Positions 41,681 to 50,629 of a stretch of 57,104 bases of DNA are shown in pieces (the stretch's first letter is position 1; every line of letters starts with the position of its first letter). This DNA is from an uncultured Acidobacteriia bacterium (GTDB taxonomy: Bacteria; Acidobacteriota; Terriglobia; Bryobacterales; Bryobacteraceae). Location of the stretch: assembly GCA_903925015.1 (NCBI GenBank), contig CAIYDY010000283.1:1-57104 (forward strand). The letters run 5' to 3'. Position numbers and translations under genes: made by a program. The notes beneath the pieces are model-generated. The model worked only from the letters and a program-made list of their open reading frames with translations, had not been told where the DNA came from and did no database searches.

Positions 41681-44600
41681 TTTGGGCCGACAGAACCTCC
41701 ACCGCCTTCTCCACCTGCCGGTCGTGCCCCGCCAGGAAATCCGTCGGCGTGTTATCAATCTCCACGTCCGGCGGAACCCCGTAGTTTTCCAAGTTCTGTC
41801 CCCCTGCCCCGAACACCCCGAAACCCGGCGTCCTCAACGCGGACCCGTCCAGAAGCGTGAAGGAACCCGTGCCGATCACCGCCCCCATCGTATTCACGCC
41901 GATCACCTTCCCCAACCCAAGCGCCCGGAAGCCTTCCGGGAACATCTCGGCGTCGCTGGCCGACCGTTCGTTCTGCAACACCGCCATCGGCCCGAAGAAC
42001 GCCGCCGTCGGCCTGTTCAGCACCACCGAATCCCGCCCCTGGTACGACTCGTACGGCTTCCGTTGCACCAAAATCGCCAGTAATTCCTGATCGATCCCGC
42101 CGCCCCCATTGAACCGTTGGTCGATCACCAGCGCCTTCTTGTCCAGATTCTCCGTCAGTTCCCGCTGGAACCGTGCCAACGAAGGCGCGTCCATCGCCCG
42201 GATGTGCAGGTATCCAATCTTGCCGCCCGACAGGCTCGCCACCGATTCCTTCCGGTTCGCCACCCACCGTTCGTACTCCAAATCCGCCTGCGCCATCGAG
42301 GAAACGGGATCGATCCCGACCTTCCACGCCCCATCCGCCGACGCCTTCGAGTTCACCATGAATTCGAACTTGCTGCCCGGCAGCAGGTTGAACATCCGCC
42401 AGTAGTTGTCCGTCGTCCGCAACTCCTTGCCGTTCACCGCCGTGATGAAATTGCCCTTGGCCAGCTTCAGGTACTCGTGGTCCGCCGGACCTTTTCGGTA
42501 AATTGAAGACACCTTGTAGTACCCGGAAGCATCTGGCTCCAAGTCGAATCCGGGGAAGCGGGTCACCACCGCTTCGCGAGGGACATCGCCTTCGGACCCG
42601 CCCGTAATCCCGGTATGGGACGCGTTCAACTCCCCGATCATCTCCATCACCACGTCGTGCAGATCATCCAGACCCGACACGTGCGGCATCAGCGATTCGT
42701 ACTTGTCCTTCGCCAGATTCCAGTTCACCCCGTGCATTTTGGCGTCGTAGAACCGGTATTTCATCGTCCGCCAAGCTTCCTCAAACACTTGGCGACGCTC
42801 CTCCTCGGTATTGACCTCCATGTGGAGCGTGTAATCCACCCGCTTCGGAGCAGCGCCGCCCGCCGCCGGAGCACTCGCCGCCGCAGCGACGGCCAACCCG
42901 CCACCACGACCACCCCGGCCACCACCACCAGCCGGTGCCGCCGCCGGGGCATCGCCGCCACCAACTGAAACCGGAATGCTGTACAGCGAACGGCCCTGCA
43001 GGTAGTACAACGACCGCGAATCCTTCGCCCACTTCGGCTCCGACGCGCCGCCGAATCCGCCACCTCCACGACCCTGCGGGGCACCCGCTGCGTCCGGCGC
43101 AGGCGCAGTTGACAAGCGGTTCAACCTCGTGCCGTCCTCGTTCACCGTGTAGATCGCCGGACCGCCCGCGCCGTCTCCGAACGCGGTCATCGCATACGTG
43201 CGGCTATCCGGTGCGGGCAGAATGGAGTTGACAGATCCCGGCACGCTCGCAATCAGCTTGATCCGCTGTGCCAAACCCGCCCACTCGATCTTGACTTCCA
43301 CCTTACCGCCACCCGCGCCCGCCCGTCTTGCCGGTGCCGCATCCGCCTGGACCGCTTCCAATTCCGTATCCACACCCTCGTCCGGACCCTTTTCCACTGG
43401 CACCAGGGAAACAGCATATGCTTGGAACGTCGTCCGTCCGAGCGCCGCCATCGAATTCGTCCCCGTGCCGCCCAGCATCAGCAGCTTCTTGCCGTCGGCA
43501 GTCCACCGCGCGCCGTTCGAGATCGTGAACTCGTCACTGTTGATCTGCGTTTCGGCACCCGTGTCCAGATTCTTCAGGAACACATGCGACCGCGTCAGGG
43601 CATCCTGCTTGGCATAGCTGATCCACTTGCCATCCGGTGAAAACTGGGGTCCCGTCACCTGCCCCACATCGCTCGACGCCACAATATCCGTCTTCCCCGA
43701 AGGAACCTCGACGCGCCGCAGCTTGTGGTCGGACCCCGTCCACAGCAGAGACTTCGAATCCGCCGCCCACACCAACGACGACTTGTCACAATCGGCGTCC
43801 GAAACCTTCACCGGGTCCTTGCCCAGCTCGCCCGACACCCAAATCTCCTGCCGCCCCGTCCGGTCCGATACAAACGCAATCAGCTTCCCGTCAGGCGACC
43901 ACGTCGGGTCCTTTTCGCGCCAGAACGTCTCCGTCACCCGCTGCACGTTGCCCTTGGCCGTCGCCACCGTGAACAGTTCCCCATGGACCGACACCACCGC
44001 CCGCTTGTTCGAGGGCGAGAGGTCGAATTCCTCCGCCTCGTTGCGGAATGTGCGGAGTCTCGTATCGTTGTCCTTCGCGTCGGATCGGACATCCACCCGA
44101 ATCTCGGTCGATTTCCCCGTGGCCGTATCCAACTTCCAGATCCCGAAGTTCTCCTCGTACACGATGGTGCGTCCGTCGGACGAAATTGTCGGGAAATACA
44201 GGTTGCCGGAGGTGTGGTGCGTCACTTGGACCGGCACCCCGCCCTTGTCCGAAATTTTCCAAATGTTGTTGACGGACTTCATGACCTCCGGCCCGGCGTA
44301 CTTCAAGCCTTTTTCCACCGGCAAGCGGTCAGCTACGAAATAGATGTCGCCCTTCTGCCCGTACATCGGCCAAAGGTGGTTTCCCTTGTAGTCGGAATCG
44401 TCCAGCCTGGTATATTTCTTAGCCGCAATGTCCATGACCCAGAGGTCCGCATTGTAGGAACCCCGGTAGTGTTGTCGCGACCAGACCGCCGGATGCCGCG
44501 TGAAAGCCAGTTTGGCTCCGTCCGACGCGTAGCTGCCACCCGAACCCCAGTCGACAGGCAGCGGCGATTCCATCCCACCCTCCACCGAAATCTGCCAAAG

Positions 44601-45014
44601 CGTGGCCACGTTCGGAAACGCCCCGTTTCCCCGCGGCGAAGAAAACAGAATGTTCTTGGAATCCGGTGTCCAGCCCAAGACAGTGTCGGCAGCCGTGTGG
44701 AAGGTCAGCTGTTTCGGCTTGCCGCCCTCTGCCGGGACGACATAAACATCGTTGTTGCCGTCGCGGTCGGAGGAAAATGCGATCCACTTGCCGTCCGGCG
44801 AAAAGCGCGGATAGATGTCGCGCGCCCGATTGTCGGTGATGCGGCGGGGGCTCGACCCATCCCCGTTCGCCACCCATATGTCGCCAAAGTAGCTGAACGC
44901 CACCTTGTTGTCATGCCAACTCGGATGCCGTAGCAACCGCGTCTGCGCCTCCATCGATTCCGGCACCAGCGCCAACGCCAATGCGGCGGTCCACAAAAAC
45001 GGCTTCATGCTCAC
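41673..45014 (-). CDS. Exported tricorn-like S41 peptidase with beta-propeller repeats
   Basis: The 1113-residue protein has a signal peptide (KPFLWTAALALALVPESMEA). The tricorn/TolB-type beta-propeller spans about 20-620, with repeated SPDGKWIAF-type motifs (FSPDGKWIAFSSDRDG, WSPDGKLIAFVSDRTG, FSPDGKWISYAKQD). A low-complexity Gly/Ala/Arg linker lies at about 675-730 (GGGGRGGRGGG). The C1 helical and PDZ domains follow, then the tail-specific protease core with the nucleophile loop SGGKIGYLHIRAM and NERSASDAEMFPEGF (Ser). GTG 45014 is the start, with GGAG 7 nt upstream. Such enzymes degrade peptides in the periplasm. The promoter candidate is at 45052-45081. Confidence 0.9.
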   Translation of the reverse strand: MSMKPFLWTAALALALVPESMEAQTRLLRHPSWHDNKVAFSYFGDIWVANGDGSSPRRITDNRARDIYPRFSPDGKWIAFSSDRDGNNDVYVVPAEGGKPKQLTFHTAADTVLGWTPDSKNILFSSPRGNGAFPNVATLWQISVEGGMESPLPVDWGSGGSYASDGAKLAFTRHPAVWSRQHYRGSYNADLWVMDIAAKKYTRLDDSDYKGNHLWPMYGQKGDIYFVADRLPVEKGLKYAGPEVMKSVNNIWKISDKGGVPVQVTHHTSGNLYFPTISSDGRTIVYEENFGIWKLDTATGKSTEIRVDVRSDAKDNDTRLRTFRNEAEEFDLSPSNKRAVVSVHGELFTVATAKGNVQRVTETFWREKDPTWSPDGKLIAFVSDRTGRQEIWVSGELGKDPVKVSDADCDKSSLVWAADSKSLLWTGSDHKLRRVEVPSGKTDIVASSDVGQVTGPQFSPDGKWISYAKQDALTRSHVFLKNLDTGAETQINSDEFTISNGARWTADGKKLLMLGGTGTNSMAALGRTTFQAYAVSLVPVEKGPDEGVDTELEAVQADAAPARRAGAGGGKVEVKIEWAGLAQRIKLIASVPGSVNSILPAPDSRTYAMTAFGDGAGGPAIYTVNEDGTRLNRLSTAPAPDAAGAPQGRGGGGFGGASEPKWAKDSRSLYYLQGRSLYSIPVSVGGGDAPAAAPAGGGGRGGRGGGLAVAAAASAPAAGGAAPKRVDYTLHMEVNTEEERRQVFEEAWRTMKYRFYDAKMHGVNWNLAKDKYESLMPHVSGLDDLHDVVMEMIGELNASHTGITGGSEGDVPREAVVTRFPGFDLEPDASGYYKVSSIYRKGPADHEYLKLAKGNFITAVNGKELRTTDNYWRMFNLLPGSKFEFMVNSKASADGAWKVGIDPVSSMAQADLEYERWVANRKESVASLSGGKIGYLHIRAMDAPSLARFQRELTENLDKKALVIDQRFNGGGGIDQELLAILVQRKPYESYQGRDSVVLNRPTAAFFGPMAVLQNERSASDAEMFPEGFRALGLGKVIGVNTMGAVIGTGSFTLLDGSALRTPGFGVFGAGGQNLENYGVPPDVEIDNTPTDFLAGHDRQVEKAVEVLSAQIK

Positions 45015-45051
45015 GGGACAACTCCTGAAACGGAAAGTAGGGATGTCTCCC

Positions 45052-45081
45052 ATGGTAGCGCCATCGCATCGTGTCGATCAA
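45052..45081 (-). promoter_or_regulatory. Promoter of the tricorn-like peptidase gene
   Basis: On the minus strand TTGATC (45076-45081) and TACCAT (45052-45057) are 18 nt apart. A start near 45045 gives a leader of about 30 nt carrying the GGAG site. Confidence 0.45.
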
Positions 45082-45169
45082 TTTGCGAATCTTATCCCGG
45101 AGATCCGGAATATCAGTGACTTACCCCGCCACGGAATATTTGGATGGGCCGCGCGGAGCTGATCATCAC

Positions 45170-45817
45170 CTACAAAATATTCACCGCCCGAGCCGCCAAC
45201 AACGCAATCGCCGTCAACGAAATCACCGATTGCACCATCATCAGCACCTTCGCCCAACGTGTCAAAACCGGCACATCCGTAGGCGAGAATGCCGTGCTGG
45301 TATTGAACGCCAAGAACAAATAGTCCACAAAACCCGGGCTCCAATGCTCCTCGCCCATCTTTCGCTTCAGTTCGGCGTCCATCACCATCTGGGGGAACAG
45401 GAACGCGCCGTCCACATGCGCACCCTGGATGTCCCGCTCGTTCGGGCCTCCACCATCCAGCCGCCAGTACCAGGAGGCAAACAACAGCACGTTGCTCGCC
45501 CAGAGCGACGCCGCAGCCTTCAACAGTTCCACCGGGGAATCCTTGTGCATCGGCAGCCGCATCACCAATAGGCACAACGACGAAACCAGACCCACGGTGA
45601 TCACCCCCAGCAGAGTGTACCCGAAAATCTCATTCCAGTCCGCCCGGCCCATACGGTGGGTCAGTGTCGTCGGAACCAACAAGCCAGCCGTAATAGCGAA
45701 GAGCCACCATCCGGGACCCAACGTGAGATGCTCCGGCAGCGCATAGTAAAGCGTGGATATGGCCAGCGCCGCAAGGATCGCGGGCCAGCGTGGGTGTGGT
45801 TTCCGGGGTTGGGACAT
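45170..45817 (-). CDS. Integral membrane protein, DUF1345/ion-channel-like C-terminus
   Basis: The 215-residue protein has five to six predicted TM helices (for example PAILAALAISTLYYAL, WWLFAITAGLLVPTTL, IFGYTLLGVITVGLVSSL and VLLFASWYWRL). The C-terminal part VDYLFLAFNTSTAFSPTDVPVLTRWAKVLMM looks like a pore-helix region followed by a TM, as in DUF1345 and small ion-channel proteins, but no TVGYG filter is present. Function unknown. It lies 7 bp downstream of the ABC ATPase gene on the same strand, so they may be co-expressed. Confidence 0.7.
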   Translation of the reverse strand: MSQPRKPHPRWPAILAALAISTLYYALPEHLTLGPGWWLFAITAGLLVPTTLTHRMGRADWNEIFGYTLLGVITVGLVSSLCLLVMRLPMHKDSPVELLKAAASLWASNVLLFASWYWRLDGGGPNERDIQGAHVDGAFLFPQMVMDAELKRKMGEEHWSPGFVDYLFLAFNTSTAFSPTDVPVLTRWAKVLMMVQSVISLTAIALLAARAVNIL

Positions 45818-45824
45818 GTTCTAC

Positions 45825-46607
45825 CTACCAACAGTGATAATAACCGTCGCGCTTGGCCAGTTCCACAGGAATTCCGAACAACTCGCCCAACCTCTGCTCC
45901 GTCAGCATCTCATCCTTCGGACCATCCGCCAAAATCCGCCCCTTGCGCATCAGAATCACGCGCTCGATCTCCGGAATCAGATCCGACAAATGGTGTGTCA
46001 CCAGAACAATCCCAATCCCCGACCGCGCCAGTTTCCCCACCAACTCCCGCAGCTCGTGCTGGGCGAAAAGATCCAAGCTCGTGGAGGGCTCGTCCAGCAG
46101 CAGCGCCTTCGGCTCATGCACCAGCGCACGCCCGATCAGCATCCTCCGCGCCTCGCCGGACGACATCTCGTCCACCGGTTTTTCCGCCAAATGCGCGGCC
46201 TCCAGCAGCTCCAGCACGCCGTAGGCACGCTCGTACATCCACTCCTGAACCTCATTGTTCGGCCAGATGCCGATGCTGGAGAAGAATCCCGAAAGGACGA
46301 TCTCGAAACCCGTGATTTCGCGCGTGCACTGGGTCATCAAATCGTTGGAAACGATGCCCATCATGCTGCGCAAATCCACCACGTTCCAGACCGACTTTCC
46401 CAGGATCGACACCGACGAGCCATCCTCCAGCAGCGGATAGCACTCGCGCGTGATGGTCTTGATCAGCGTCGATTTGCCGCAGCCATTCGGCCCAAGGATG
46501 GCAACATGCTCGCCAGCGCCGATGGAAAGCGTCAGATCATGGATGCCGACATTGTCACCGCGCATAACGGTCACATTGCGGAGTTCGATTAAAGGAGTAC
46601 CGGACAC
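45825..46607 (-). CDS. ABC transporter ATP-binding protein (ModF/heme-type, orphan)
   Basis: The 260-residue ATPase has Walker A ILGPNGCGKSTL, the Q-loop region, a variant signature MSSGEARRMLIGRAL, Walker B ALLLDEPSTSLDL and the H-loop VLVTHHLSDLIPEI. The signature departs from the canonical LSGGQ, a form known in ModF-like and some stand-alone ATPases. No permease or binding protein is next to it except the unrelated-looking membrane protein 7 bp downstream. ATG 46607 follows the family N-terminus MSGTPLIELRNVTVMRG. The substrate is unknown. Confidence 0.86.
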   Translation of the reverse strand: MSGTPLIELRNVTVMRGDNVGIHDLTLSIGAGEHVAILGPNGCGKSTLIKTITRECYPLLEDGSSVSILGKSVWNVVDLRSMMGIVSNDLMTQCTREITGFEIVLSGFFSSIGIWPNNEVQEWMYERAYGVLELLEAAHLAEKPVDEMSSGEARRMLIGRALVHEPKALLLDEPSTSLDLFAQHELRELVGKLARSGIGIVLVTHHLSDLIPEIERVILMRKGRILADGPKDEMLTEQRLGELFGIPVELAKRDGYYHCW

Positions 46608-46634
46608 CCTTCCAGTATCCCGTTACCCGTCGTT

Positions 46635-46640
46635 TATGCT
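46635..46640 (+). promoter_or_regulatory. Candidate -10 box of the FAD-oxidase/kinase/regulator operon
   Basis: TATGCT lies 12 nt before ATG 46653, the same spacing and box as at 9631. No clear -35. Confidence 0.35.
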
Positions 46641-46652
46641 GGACATGTCGAG

Positions 46653-48059
46653 ATGCCGCTACAGACCCTCCTCCAGGAAATCGCACACATCGTCGGGCCC
46701 GAGGGCCTGCTCACCGGGGAGGACGTCTCCGCGCGCAGCACCGGCTGGATTTCCCGCGAGCCGATGGAAGCAGCAGCGATCGTCCGCCCGCGCACCACGG
46801 ATGAAGTCTCGCAAGTCCTCCGCCTCTGCCATCAGGCCGGACAGCCCGTCGTCGCCCACGGAGGCATGACCGGCCTGGTGGAAGGCACGCGCACCACCAG
46901 CGCCGAAATCGCTCTGTCCCTCGAACGCATGACGGGCATGGAGGAAGTCGACGGAGCCGCCCTCACTGTCACGGTGGAGGCCGGCGTGGCACTCCAGACC
47001 ATCCAACAAAAGGCCGAAGCCGCAGGCCTGCTCTTCGCCCTTGATCTTGGAGCGCGCGGCTCCGCCACCATCGGCGGACTCATTTCCACCAATGCCGGCG
47101 GCAACCGAGTCATCCGCTACGGCATGACGCGAAACCTGGTGCTCGGCCTGGAGGCTGTCCTGGCCGACGGCACGGTCATCTCCTCCATGTACCCCATCGT
47201 GAAGAATAATTCCGGCTACGACCTGAAACAGCTCTTCATCGGGTCCGAAGGTACGCTCGGAATCGTCACCCGGGCTATTCTCCGCCTGCAGCCCATGCCC
47301 CGCAGCCAATGCACAGCCGTCATCGCCGTGAAGGAATTCTCCGCCCTGCCGAAAGTTCTGAGGGAACTCGGCGGCGCGCTCGGGGGCACGCTCTCCGCGT
47401 TCGAAGTCATGTGGAACGAGTTCTACCGCCTCGTCACCACCCCGCCCGCCCGCCAATCCCCTCCCCTGCCCCAGACGTATCCCTACTACGCCATCGTCGA
47501 CGCCCTCGGCTCCGACCAGAACGCCGACCAAGCACGTTTCGAGGCCGCGCTCGAACAGATCTCCGACGCCGGACTGATCGAAGACTGCGTCGTAGCCCTC
47601 ACCGCCGCCGAGCGCAAGGCCATCTGGGCCATCCGCGACGACGTCGACCAGTTCCACCAGTACCGACCCTGGTTCGGCTTCGACGTCAGCATGCCCATTC
47701 CCACCATGGAGTCCTACGTTGCCGAAGTCCGGGCCAAATTGGCCGCCGAATGGCCCAGCCACGTCTGTTTCGTCTTTGGCCATATGGGCGACGGCAACCT
47801 GCACCTGAACGTGCACGTCGGAAGCGGTGAACACCAATCCCGCACTCGTGTCGAGGAGATCGTCTACGCGGGCATTGGCGGACGGAAAGGGTCCGTATCC
47901 GCAGAACACGGCATTGGGATGGAAAAGCGGGCGTATCTGGAGTTGTGCCGGACTCCGGCGGAGCTCGAACTCATGCGGACGCTGAAGCGGGCACTGGATC
48001 CCAAGGGCATTCTGAATCCCGGCAAGGTTCTGATAGCGTCGCAGACAGGGACAATGTGA
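46653..48059 (+). CDS. FAD-linked oxidoreductase, glycolate/D-lactate dehydrogenase (GlcD) type
   Basis: The 468-residue flavoprotein has the PCMH-type FAD-binding motif (VVAHGGMTGLVEGT, GARGSATIGGLISTNAGGNRVIRYG). The C-terminal catalytic/metal domain has FGHMGDGNLHLNVHV and SAEHGIGMEKRAYLELCR. It should oxidise a 2-hydroxy acid (D-lactate, glycolate or 2-hydroxyglutarate) and pass electrons to the respiratory chain. Unlike E. coli, no GlcE or Fe-S GlcF gene is adjacent. Its stop overlaps the GTG of the sensor kinase, so substrate oxidation and sensing may be coupled. Confidence 0.9.
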   Translation: MPLQTLLQEIAHIVGPEGLLTGEDVSARSTGWISREPMEAAAIVRPRTTDEVSQVLRLCHQAGQPVVAHGGMTGLVEGTRTTSAEIALSLERMTGMEEVDGAALTVTVEAGVALQTIQQKAEAAGLLFALDLGARGSATIGGLISTNAGGNRVIRYGMTRNLVLGLEAVLADGTVISSMYPIVKNNSGYDLKQLFIGSEGTLGIVTRAILRLQPMPRSQCTAVIAVKEFSALPKVLRELGGALGGTLSAFEVMWNEFYRLVTTPPARQSPPLPQTYPYYAIVDALGSDQNADQARFEAALEQISDAGLIEDCVVALTAAERKAIWAIRDDVDQFHQYRPWFGFDVSMPIPTMESYVAEVRAKLAAEWPSHVCFVFGHMGDGNLHLNVHVGSGEHQSRTRVEEIVYAGIGGRKGSVSAEHGIGMEKRAYLELCRTPAELELMRTLKRALDPKGILNPGKVLIASQTGTM

Positions 48060-49279
48060 TCCAGGTCCAGAAACTCCGCATCCAGGACGGCATCCTCGCC
48101 CTGCTGTTTGGAGCGCTAATCTGGCTCGCCCACGACCTCCAGGAAGAGATCATCATCGGCATCCTGGCGGCATTGCTCCTCGCAGACCGCAAGACCGAGG
48201 CCCTGTCCACCCTCCAGGGCCGAATCGCCATCACGTCCCTGCAGCTGGTGGCTTTGTTTTGTCTTTTCTGGATCACAGACGGCGTAAACACCCTCTACTA
48301 CCTGCTCCTCCTGGTCCCGATCGTCTCCGCCGCCACGTACCTGGGAGTCATCGGGACCGTCGTTAGCTCAGTACTCGCCATCGGCACCTACCTCTGCTAC
48401 CTGCTGTTCATCGATTGGAACCAGTGGTTCATCGAAACCGAGCAGATGCACGTACTTGCCGTACGCGGCATCCTCCTAGCAGTCGCCGCCGTCCTCGTCA
48501 ACTACCTCGGCGAGGCCATCCGGCTCGAATCCGCCCGCCACAAGGCCGCGGCCGAACAACTGGCAGAAGCCAACCGTCACCTGCGCGAGGCCGAAGCCGC
48601 CGTCCGCCGGTCGGAGCGCCTGGCAGCCTTGGGCCAGCTGTCCGCCGGACTCGCCCACGAGCTGCGCAATCCCCTGGGCTCCATCCGGGGTTCCGCCGAA
48701 CTGTTGACCCGCGCAACCGCCAAGGACAACGAAGTCGCCCGCGAACTCGCCCAAATCATCAGCGAGGAAGTGGACCGCACCAACTCCCTGGTCACCCGCT
48801 TCCTCGATTTCGCCCGCCCGCTGGAGCCCCGCCGCGAAACCACCGACATCACCCGAACCATCGACCGTGCCGCCAAGCACGCCCGCCTCGAAATCATCCG
48901 CAATTTCTCACCAGACGTTCCAGCGCTTGAAATCGACCCCGCGCTTATGGAACAGGTTCTGCTGAATCTCCTCAGCAACGCTCAGCAAGCCTCGGCCGAC
49001 GGCGCACCCATCACCGTCGCAACTCGACTAGTAGGCGCCCAAGCCGAAATTGCCATCGTCGACCACGGTTGCGGCATCCCCGTCGACAAGCTCGACACCA
49101 TCTTCAACCCATTCGTCACCACCAAGCAGACCGGCGTCGGACTCGGCCTCGCCATCGTGGCCAAAATTGTGGACGGCCACGGCGGTAAAATCGCGGTTGA
49201 AAGCGAAGTGGGCAAGGGCAGCACTTTTCGGGTCCTCCTGCCGCTCGCCGCTCCCACGGCGGTACCCCAGAAAGCCTAA
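48056..49279 (+). CDS. Membrane-bound sensor histidine kinase (NtrB/AtoS type)
   Basis: The 407-residue protein has five to six TM segments in residues 10-165, then a short coiled linker. The HisKA region has the phospho-acceptor His in LSAGLAHELRNPLGSIRG. The HATPase_c boxes are N (LLNLLSNAQQASAD), G1 (IVDHGCGIP) and G2 (GVGLGLAIVAKIVDGHGG). No PAS or periplasmic domain is evident, so the membrane part may sense the signal. GTG 48056 overlaps the dehydrogenase stop by 4 bp. ATG of the cognate regulator follows directly after its stop. Together they form a two-component system. Confidence 0.9.
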   Translation: MIQVQKLRIQDGILALLFGALIWLAHDLQEEIIIGILAALLLADRKTEALSTLQGRIAITSLQLVALFCLFWITDGVNTLYYLLLLVPIVSAATYLGVIGTVVSSVLAIGTYLCYLLFIDWNQWFIETEQMHVLAVRGILLAVAAVLVNYLGEAIRLESARHKAAAEQLAEANRHLREAEAAVRRSERLAALGQLSAGLAHELRNPLGSIRGSAELLTRATAKDNEVARELAQIISEEVDRTNSLVTRFLDFARPLEPRRETTDITRTIDRAAKHARLEIIRNFSPDVPALEIDPALMEQVLLNLLSNAQQASADGAPITVATRLVGAQAEIAIVDHGCGIPVDKLDTIFNPFVTTKQTGVGLGLAIVAKIVDGHGGKIAVESEVGKGSTFRVLLPLAAPTAVPQKA

Positions 49280-50629
49280 ATGAAAAAGCGCATCCTGATC
49301 GTCGAAGACGAGGACAAGCTCCGCCGCATCATCGAGTTGCAACTGATCGACGCGGGCTACGAGCCAGTGAAGGCCTCGACGGCCGAGGCCGCGCTCCCCC
49401 TCATCGACCGCGCCGACCTGATCCTCACCGATTTCAAGCTTCCCGGCATGACCGGCCTCGAAATGCTGCAGCTCATCCGTCGCAGCGATCCCGGCATACC
49501 CGTGATCATGATGACGGCCTTCGGTACCATCGAAAACGCGGTGGAAGCCATGAAGGCCGGGGCGGCGGATTTCCTGCTGAAACCGTTCTCCCTCGACCAC
49601 CTGACAACGGTCGTAAACAAAGCGCTGGAGGTCCGGGGGCTGCGCGACGAAAACCGCCGCCTCAAGGAGGAGCTCGGCCGCCGCTACCGGTGGGACAACA
49701 TCGTGGGCCACAGCCACGCGATGCAGCAGATTTTCGGGACCATCCTGCGGGTGGCACCCTCGCGCGCGACCGTCCTCCTGGCTGGCGAAAGCGGCGTCGG
49801 CAAGGACCTCATTGCCCGCGCCATCCACTTCCACTCCCCGCGCAAGGACAAGCCCTTCGTCAAAATCAACTGCACCGCGCTGCCGGAAAACTTGATGGAG
49901 AGCGAGCTTTTCGGCTACGAGCGGGGTGCTTTCACCGGTGCCAACATCTCCAAACCCGGCAAATTCGAACAGGCCGATGGCGGCACCGTAATGCTCGACG
50001 AAATCGGCGACGTCCCGGCTTCCATCCAAGTGAAGCTCCTCCGGGTGCTGCAGGAGCGTGAAATCGAACGCCTCGGCAGCAACAAAACCCTGCACATCGA
50101 TGTCCGCGTGATCGCTGCCACCAACAAGGACCTGCGCGCAGCGCTCGAAGACGGCACCTTCCGCGAGGATCTCTACTACCGCCTCAATGTGGTGCCCATC
50201 GAGATCCCGCCGCTCCGCCAGCGACCCGAGGATATCGCGTTCCTCGCCGAGCATTTCGTGGAAAAGCTGTCCCCCGAAATGGGCGGGCGGGTGCACGGCA
50301 TCACCCAGGCCGCGGTCGACAAACTGCTCACCTACCACTGGCCGGGCAATGTCCGCGAACTGGAAAACGTGATTGAACGCAGCATCGTGATGGCGCTGGG
50401 AGACCGTTTGGACGCTGGCGACATCCGCCTCGACATGAACCTCCGCCCCAGGCACGTCCAAGGGGAGTTGGCACTGCCCGAGGGCATGAGCCTCGACACC
50501 TTTGAGCAGGAATTGATCAAAAACGCCCTGAAGAAAGCGGACGGCAATAAGAGCCATGCGGCCCGCCTGCTGGGATTGACGCGCAACGCACTCCGCTACC
50601 GCCTCACCCAAATGGGAATCGACAGCTAA
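49280..50629 (+). CDS. Sigma-54-dependent NtrC/AtoC-family response regulator
   Basis: The 449-residue protein has a receiver domain (LIVEDEDKLRRI, phospho-Asp in LILTDFKLPGMTG, Lys in FLLKPFS). The AAA+ activator domain has Walker A LAGESGVGKDLIARAI, the sigma-54 contact loop GAFTGA in FGYERGAFTGAN, Walker B VMLDEIGDVP and the R-finger region. A C-terminal Fis-type HTH (HAARLLGLTRNALRYRLTQMGI) follows. It should activate sigma-54 promoters when phosphorylated by the upstream kinase; no -24/-12 promoter is evident in the immediate region. Its stop overlaps the MFS gene's end by 4 bp. Confidence 0.93.
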   Translation: MKKRILIVEDEDKLRRIIELQLIDAGYEPVKASTAEAALPLIDRADLILTDFKLPGMTGLEMLQLIRRSDPGIPVIMMTAFGTIENAVEAMKAGAADFLLKPFSLDHLTTVVNKALEVRGLRDENRRLKEELGRRYRWDNIVGHSHAMQQIFGTILRVAPSRATVLLAGESGVGKDLIARAIHFHSPRKDKPFVKINCTALPENLMESELFGYERGAFTGANISKPGKFEQADGGTVMLDEIGDVPASIQVKLLRVLQEREIERLGSNKTLHIDVRVIAATNKDLRAALEDGTFREDLYYRLNVVPIEIPPLRQRPEDIAFLAEHFVEKLSPEMGGRVHGITQAAVDKLLTYHWPGNVRELENVIERSIVMALGDRLDAGDIRLDMNLRPRHVQGELALPEGMSLDTFEQELIKNALKKADGNKSHAARLLGLTRNALRYRLTQMGIDS

